Shown here: one piece after another, positions 50,411-59,400 of the stretch | Position numbering within the stretch: the first letter of the stretch is position 1 | Layout of the letters: every line of letters begins with the position of its first letter | NCBI GenBank assembly: GCA_002394395.1 | Contig: DGTR01000028.1 | Coordinates: 9,903 to 73,902 of the forward strand | Direction of reading: 5' to 3' | Source: Bacteroidales bacterium UBA4331 | Lineage (GTDB): Bacteria; Bacteroidota; Bacteroidia; Bacteroidales; Paludibacteraceae | Length of the DNA: 64,000 nt | Translations under genes and position numbers: made by a program | Notes under the pieces: model-generated | What the model was told of the DNA's origin: nothing | Databases searched by the model: none | Seen by the model: the letters and a program-made list of their open reading frames with translations, nothing else

Positions 50411-50442
50411 TTTGTGTATTTGCTATTATTTTTCTACCTTTG
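50411..50442 (+). promoter_or_regulatory. Bacteroides-type promoter of the 3747-residue surface protein
   Basis: TTTG (50411-50414), 20 bp, TACCTTTG (50435-50442), followed by a leader of about 45 bp to the ATG at 50494. Confidence 0.8.
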
Positions 50443-50493
50443 CGCGATTTATCATTTGCTTACTAATTTACTAATCAATAATAAACAATCTTT

Positions 50494-53400
50494 ATGAAGA
50501 AATTTTATCTACTTTTCTTGCTCACTACGCTGGCTTTGTTAGCGCCTTGGGCAGTTGTTCAAGCAGAGGATATTACGCTGAGCGGTAATATATCCCGGGA
50601 ACTTGAACCAGGAACGACTTACAATTTTTTTGATTCGGGTGGTGCGAGCGGTAGCTATAGTACCAGCCAGAATTTCACGGCAACTTTTACCTGTGATGGA
50701 GAGATTACCATTAACTTCTCATCCTTCGCAACAGAAAGTTCATCCAGTTGTAGTGCCTGGGACTACATGCTTATCTATGACGGAGATAAAAGTACAGGTG
50801 AGTTATTGACAAGGGGTCAAACCGGGTGTTCCAGTAATTTATCTACCGGTCATGATTATGTAGCATCCTCCGGAACGATGACTATCGAGTGGCACTCGGA
50901 TGGAAGTTCTACTGCCGCAGGTTGGGTAGCGACCATTACCACCAGTGCTCCTCCTGCATGTCCGAAGCCGAAGTTTAATAGCAGCCATATATCGAATATC
51001 ACGGCTACTTCGGCTGATCTCTCATGGGAGGGAACGGCGTCGAATGGTTTTAAGGTGATGTACAGGACGGCGGCCTATACGGATGGTCTGGATGAGAAAT
51101 TCAATGGATCTTCTATCCCTTCCGGCTGGTCTATGTACACCGGTTTGTTCAACGAAGCAGACGGATCTGCTACTTTGGCTTCCGGCTCTGGTTGGAATTT
51201 CGGAACCTCCAATGGGGTCTTTGACAGTCACGCACGAGTGAATATCTACGGTACTTCTTGCCAGCGTTGGTTGGTTTCTCCGCTATATAAGCAGAAAGCT
51301 GGTACCTTGACGTTCAACTTGGCATTAACCGCATATAACGGTGATGCTTCAGCACCCGGAACCAGCGGCTTAGACGATAAGTTCATCGTGCTGGTTCAGG
51401 AAGCGGGTTCAGATACCTGGACTGTGCTTCGCAAGTGGGACAATGCCGGTTCTGCATATGTGTTTAACAACATTGATCATAGCACGAAAGGCGAACCGGT
51501 TTCTATCGATATGTCGTCATACAACGGTAAGAATATCCGCATTGCTTTCTATGGCGAGTCCACTGTATCCAATGCGGATAACAATCTCCATATTGACGAT
51601 ATCCAAGCCGGTATAGAATACGAAGCGAGTGAGTGGCAGGAGACTGGTAGCACCGAAACCTCTATGACGCTTTCCAATTTGACGCCGGAGAAACCCTATG
51701 AGGTGAAGATTATCGCCAACTGCGGATCAAACGGTCTGAGCGAGGAGAGCGCAGTAGGTTCGTTCACAACCCTCAGTTCCTGTGAGCCATCTACCTCTTT
51801 GGTAGCCAGCGATATCACTGCATCTTCGGCTACTATCGCTTGGAATGGTGCAGGTCAGAGCTCTTTCAACCTGCGTTACCGCGTCAAAGGCAGTGGTTCA
51901 TGGAACGTGGTTAGTGAAAAACCTATCGGTTACGGTTTATCGGACTTGGAGGCGAATACCCTCTATGAGGTAGAGGTACAACCCACCTGCGCTGATGCGG
52001 ATATATGGTCGGAAGCAATGGAATTCCGCACCGAGTGCGCACCTCTTGCTGTTGATAGTTGGTCGGACGGCTTTGAGAATGAGGACGATTTCCGCTGCTG
52101 GACGGTAGGTAATATGGAGAGCACCAGTTCTTCCTATATTCCGTCCAGAGGAAGTACCTACAAGCACGATGACTTGTATGGTTTGCAACTATATGCATAT
52201 AAGTACATTTCCTCCTATAATCCATCCTACAACACCGATGCAGACGGCTCGTATGCCGTTCTGCCGGCGTTTAACTATGGCGAGAAGAGTCTCAAAGACT
52301 TCTCTTTGTCGTTCTGGGCGAGATCGTCTTCGTCCGGTACTGCTTACAACCAGCATCTGTTGGTAGGTGTGGTCAATTCGCCGGATGATATGAGTTCGTT
52401 TGAGCAGGTAGCTGAAATTGAAGTGACGACCGGCTATGCCCAATATGAACTCAATTTCTCCGCTTATACCGGCGATAAACAATATATCGTCCTGATGGCG
52501 AAGGTAGATCCGGCATCTTCGGCAAGTACCAAATACGGCCAGTTCTATGTAGATGATCTTTCACTCTTCCTGACTCCGGCATGCCAGCCGTTGGCGTCTA
52601 TCGCTATCAGCGATATCGAGCGTCGTTCGCTGAAAGTAAATCTTCAGCCCAAGGCCGGCCTGGAACTCGCGGACAATTATGACCTCTTTTATTCGAACTC
52701 GGAGCTGGATGAAGCTGCATTGGCAGCCGCTACGGTTACTACGATCAGCAAAGAGAACTTCCCGTACGTTATCAACGGTCTGGATCGCGAGACACCTTAT
52801 TATATATACGTGCGCGCGAACTGCGGTAACGAGGATGGCGTCAGCGAATGGGTCAGCGCCAATGCAACGACCAAAGGGCTCAATACTTGCGATGAGGTTG
52901 TTGTTGGTTCCGGAGCTGAAACAAGCAGTTATGTTCCGACACACTCTAACTATGATTACTCTTTATCGGAGCAGATTTATACTCCTGCGGAAATAGGTCA
53001 AAGCGGCAATATATCCTCTATCGCGTTCTATAATAGTGGTTCTGAAAAGATCAGAACGATAGATGTATATATGTTGCATACCAGCAAAGCCGCATTTGAA
53101 TCAACCACCGACTGGGTGCATGTTTCCGAAGAGCAAAAGGTGTTTTCCGGGTCTGTGACTTTTGAGGCGGGAGCATGGGCGACTATTACCTTGTCCTCTC
53201 CGTTTGCCTACAATGGTGAAGATAACCTGTTAATCGTTGTGGATGATAACTCCGATAACTATAGTAGCGGTTTGTCTTGCCTTACATTTACAAGTGGTAC
53301 CAATGTTTATCCTGTATTGTATAAATATCAAGATAATACGAATATTGATCCGACTAATACGACAGTAACCGGTACGCGTTCGTATGCTAAAAACCAAATC

Positions 53401-56400
53401 CAGTTCTCCTTCTGCTATGACCTTCCCGCTTGCCCGAATGTAAGTGATCTGGCGTATGAGTTGGTAGGTGAGGGTACGAGCGAGGCGAATGTTACTTGGA
53501 ACATTTCTGACGCAGATTACCTGAGCCGTTATGAGATCATCCTCTCCGAGACGGAGATTACCAATTTCGAAAGCGTTTCTGCTAACAAAAAGAGCTCCAC
53601 GAATTCGATTCACCTCACGGAGCTTTCTGCCGGAACGCACTATTGGGTATATGTTCGTGCGGAATGTAAAGCCGGAGGACATGATGATGGTAATTCCGAA
53701 TGGGTGGGTATTGATTTTACTACCAATGCCAACTGTCCGGAGGTACACAACCTGAGTGCTGCGCTGAGCGACCTCAATGCCGTTCATATAGCATGGGAGC
53801 TGGCTTTCGCAGAGCAGGATAAGGACTTCCAATACATCCTCTCGACGGAAGAGTTGGACGAGAAGGGCAAGGAAGAAGCTTCGCCAGTAGTTATTGATAA
53901 AGTTACGGAATTGGATCGTTCTGGATTATCCTACAACCAGCATTACTACTTCTATATCGCTTCCATATGTGGTTCGTCTCATTCGGATTATGTACTCGTA
54001 GAGTTCACTACGATGCCTTCTTGTCCGGCGGTTGTTAATATCGCTGCTGACCGCATCGAGCACAACTTGGTTGAACTGAGTTGGGAGAGTGCGCAGTATG
54101 CAAGTGAGTCTTCTTGGGAAGTAGGTATCGTAGGCGACGAGGAACACGCGCAGATTGTCAACGAGCGCAAAGCCATTCTCTTCGGTCTGAATCCGGAGAC
54201 GGCATATAACGTTTATGTAAAGGCTATATGTGGCGAATCTGGTAAGAGCGTTGCAGCTCTGTTTGACGTTACTACCGCCGCTCAGCCCGGCAACTGCCAG
54301 CAGGTAGGTAGTGGTTCTTATAATGGTTCTTATGCACCTATAGCTACATTTTACAAGAATTCATGGGTACAGTTTATTTACCCTGGTTCCGAGATTGGTC
54401 AAGCAGGTTCGATTAAGTCTATTTCCTTCTATTGCTCTGCTATCGAGTCCAGCAAGGAGCTGAATGGCGAAATTAGTATTTATATGGCGCATACTACCAT
54501 ATCCGAGCATTCGTCTGCTTCAGACTGGATTCCCGCAGAGGACTTAATGCTTGTTTATCATACTGATGCATTTGAGAAACCTACTGCTACCGGATGGATG
54601 AACTTTGATCTGAGTACTGCGTTTATGTACAACGGCGCGGACAATATAGTTATTGTCGTATCAGCCAAACTCCCAAACTATAGTACCTCTCTGAAGTTCG
54701 ACTATTGGCGCAGTACTAATGCATTGCTCTATCGTGGAAATGATGACGATACCAGTTATGGAAATCATCCGGGTAGCAACTCCGGTACACGTTCCGACAA
54801 TCGTCCGAATATCCAGTTCTGCTTCGAGCCGAAGGCTTGTCCGGATGTGAAAGCATTGGCTATCAGCGATATTACGACCTCTTCGGCAAAAGCTTCTTGG
54901 GAGCCGATGGGTAGCGAGAGCGCATGGAATGTGGTAATTGCCACCGAAGAAGTTTCTGATTTCAGCGGAGTGACGGCGGAGAAAGTTTCGGCTTTGTCGA
55001 AGTCCTTCGGGGATCTGGTGGATGACCAAGACTACTTCGTTTATGTACAGCCGGACTGCGAAGGTGCCGACTTTAGCAGGGTCAGCTTCCGCACGATTGC
55101 TTCTTGCAAGGCAGTGACAGATCTTTCTGCAAGTGCTGCTGCGCACACGGCATCTATCACATGGAGCGACCAGAATGAGACACCGGCGGGCAGTTATCGC
55201 ATCGCCTACGGTCCGGCAGATGCCTTCGACCTCAGCGATGAGAATAGTTATTTGATTAGCGAAAGCGCAGAGCTCAGCGGTCTGAACGCAGAGACCGAAT
55301 ATAAGTTTGCGGTTAAGGCGATCTGCAGTGAAGAGGACGCGAGCCGCTGGAGCGAGATTGCTTCCTTCACGACCCTCCCGTCCTGTTATACGCCGACGGC
55401 GGTTGCAGTAGATGCCGCAAGCATCACAACCAACTCGGCTATCGTCTCCTGGACGGACGATCATGACGATGCCGGCTATATCGTTGCGTACGGTTCTGCT
55501 GCAAGCTTTGATATCAATGATCCGGCTACTTACGCGACCGCAAATGCAAATGCAAAATCGGTTGAACTGACCGGTCTGGATGCTGCTACTGCTTACACGT
55601 TCATGGTACAGGGCGACTGCTCTTCTGTTAACGAAGGCTTCAGCTCTTCCTGGTCACCAGCCGGTTCGTTCATCACCGCTTGCGAGGCAATCGCTTCCTT
55701 CCCGTGGAGCGAGGACTTCAATAGTCTGAGCGCAGGTATTCCTGTATGCTGGGACAACTCGGATGGTACAACCACCGAAGCAAGTTACAAGTGGAACTAC
55801 TATGCTGATGGTCACGACGGTGTCGGTCTCCGGTTTAACTCATACTCTAATAGCAGCGACAATACCAATATCCTCAAGACACCGACATTTGTCATAGCAG
55901 ACAAAGCCCTGATCCTGTCCTTCTGGTACAAGAATCCGGCTGGCGGTGATTTCTCGGTATATTACTCTATTGGCGATGAAGAACCCGTTGCATTGGCTAC
56001 AGGCCTGACAGGTATCTCCGATTGGACGCAGAAAGAGATCACCCTTCCTAATGAGTGCCTCAACAACAATGTAGAGTTCCTCTTCAAGGGTACCAGCAAC
56101 TGGGGCAATGGTGATGCCTATATCTATCTGGACGATGTGAAGGTAGAGGAAGTGCCTGAGTGCGTTAAACCGACCGGTTTGGCTGTTTCAGCCATTACGG
56201 CTAATGGTGCTACTTTCAGTTGGAACGCTATTGAGGGCGATGCCTGGAAATATGCTATTGCTCCGGCATCCGCAGCAGCGCCTGCTGATGACGAGTTCAC
56301 AGCTCTCGCAACCAACTCGTTAGAGAAGAATGATTTGACCGATAACACGGATTACATCTTCTATCTCCGCCGCTACTGCGGTAGCGCTATGAGTGAGGCG

Positions 56401-59400
56401 ATCTCTATCGCTTTCCATACATTGCAAGCACCTGCTGCTATTCCGTTTGCGGATGATTTCGAGAACGGCAATGAATGGAACTTCATCAATGGCAATCTGA
56501 CTAACCAATGGGTTTATGGTGAGGCAGCACACAATGGAGAAGGCACCCATGCACTCTATATCTCCAATGACGGTGGTGTAAGCAACGCATATACCATTAC
56601 CGCAGCTGCTGTAGTATATGCAGTCAAACTCTTCCATTTCGATGAAGGCAAATACAGTTTCCATTACGATTGGAGAGCAAACGGCGAAAGCACGTATGAC
56701 TACCTGCGTGTTGCCCTTGTACCGGCATCTGTTGAACTGACCGCAGGTACAGCGCTGCCTACGGGAGTTACAACAACGTCTCTGCCTTCCACTTGGATTG
56801 CTCTGGACGGAGGCAGCAAATTGAACCTCCAATCGAGTTGGCAGTCGTTCTCCAGCGAAGAAATAGATATCGAGGAAGGCGACTACAATGTAGTTCTGCT
56901 ATGGAGAGATGACACCAGTGGAGGAGCACAATCTCCTGCTGCTGTAGATAACTTCCGCATTGACAAAATCGCATGCGTGAAACCGACCGGTTTGATGCTT
57001 GGAACTGAAGGCGTTTCCGTAAATTCAGCACAACTCGCATGGTCCGCAGGCGGCGAAGAGAGCAACTGGTTGCTCCGCTACAAGAAACACGCGGATGCAG
57101 AATGGACGGTTGTCAGCGGTGCTATTACCGATAATCCGTACACGCTTGAAGGTCTGGAGGCTTCCACCGAGTATGACGTACAAGTAGCTGCTTGGTGTAA
57201 TCCGGCAGATGCAGAGACGGTTAGTGAATACAGTGCTACATTCTCGTTCATGACCGCTTGCGAGGCTGTTGTTATTGACGAGTTGCATCCGTTCAGCGAG
57301 AACTTCGACGGTCTGGCTGTTGCTTCGGCTTATACTCCCGTTGCACGTATCCTGCCGGATTGCTGGAGCGCTATCAATACGTGTACCTACGCTGATTATA
57401 AAAATTATCCGACGGCATACTACTACAGTTATACGGACTACTCTAACTCCACGCCAAACTCGATGCGCTTCTACTCCTACTACAGCAGTTATAGTAGTTA
57501 TTACGACCCGCAAGACCAGTATGCGATTCTGCCGCAGATATCGAATGACATCAAAACGCTGCGTATGAAGTTCAACGCAAGAGCATATAACACCGGTTCG
57601 TCCTACGATGCAACCTTCTCCATCGGTGTGATGTCCGATCCGGCAGATCCTTCTACCTTCGTTGCGGTTGCTTCCTTCAATCCGGCATCAACTACGTATG
57701 CTCCGTTTGAAGTGAAGTTCAATAACTATACGGGTACGGGCCACTGTATCGCAATCAAGATGGAAGCTGCTAATTCGTCGAAATCTACGCGCGGCTTCTA
57801 TCTCGACGACATCGTAGTTGAACTAATCCCGAACTGTCTGGAGCCGAGCGGTTTGGCTGTATCTGAAATCACAACAACAGGCGCAAAACTGGCTTGGACG
57901 GCTGGTGATCCGGATCAGACGGCATGGCAGATCTGTCTGAATAACGATGAGGAGAACCTCATTGACGCGGATGCTAATCCGTTCGTTCTCACCGGTCTCA
58001 CGGCTGCTACAACTTATAGCGCGAAAGTACGTGCTAACTGCAGCGGTAATTTCAGCGAGTGGAGCAATGCCGTTTCGTTCGCTACGGAGGTTTGTGAGGA
58101 AGCAGACAAGAAATCCATCCGCTATGAATTGCGAGATCAGTACACAGACGGATGGAACGGCGCATCTCTCAAAGTGGTACACAAAGCTACAGGCGCAGAA
58201 ATCGCAACACTTCAACTCACCAGTGGTTCTTCTTCATCCGGTACGCTCAACTTGTGCTGTGGTGAGGAATACTCGTTCGTATGGGTGAAGGGATCATATG
58301 ATAGCGAATGCAGTTTCGTTATTTACGATCTGAACAATGACGTGATCTTGTCGCATGAGCAAGGTTCCGGATCCTCTCTTGTTGATAATGTATCATTACT
58401 CGACTACACGATGGTTTGTCCGACTTGCTACAAGCCGTCTGCTATCCAGGCTTCCGGTATCACTGCTTCTTCCGCTGTGATCAGTTGGACGAAGGGTGCC
58501 GACGAAGAGGCATGGCAGGTGGCATACAGCACGGAAGCGGACTTCGATCCGAACGAGGCTTCGCTGAAAGATGCTACAGCTACCTCTATTACGCTGGATG
58601 AGTTAAGCGCTGAGACTACCTATTATCTCTACGTGCGTGCGAACTGCGGTCCAGACGACAAGAGTGCTTGGAGCGAACGTTCCTCCTTCACTACTGCGGC
58701 TGCTTGCCAGTTGCCGGACGGTCTCTCTGCTGCAGATATTACCGCTTCTTCCGCTTCTATCAGCTGGAACGACTACGGTCAGAACGGCTTCAAGTTGCGC
58801 TATAGCGATGATGGTACGAACTGGACGGAGGTACCGGATGTTTCATCGCCGCAACTCATAGAGGGTCTTGACGCCAACACCGCTTACCAGGTACAGGTTC
58901 AGGTAGCTTGCAATGCCGAAGCATGGTCCGAGACACTGAACTTCAAGACTGCTTGCGGCGTATATTCTATCGCAACGGAGGGCGAGTACGCAGAGGACTT
59001 CAATGCGAATTCGTATGCAGGTTCTACCAGTGCTACTGCCCCGAGTGCTTACCCGAACGATGAACTTCCTGAGTGCTGGCAGTTCCTGAACCGTAGTGCG
59101 AACACAAGTTCTTATCCGCAGGTATTCATCTCGTCCAACTCCGGCTATCCGGTAAGCGGAAAATGCCTCTTCTTCAAGTCCAGCAGTACTACTCCGTTGT
59201 ACGCTATCCTGCCGAAGTTTGCCGAGAGCACTGCCAGCTTGCAGCTCAAGTTCACCTATCGTAACGAAGGAACAAGTACTTCCAATGGTACTCTGTATGC
59301 AGGCTATATGGCTGAACCGTCGGATGCGACGACGTTCAATGCCGTTTTGACTTGTGAGCAAACTACTACGCTTACTGAGAAAGAATTGTTCTTCGAAGGT

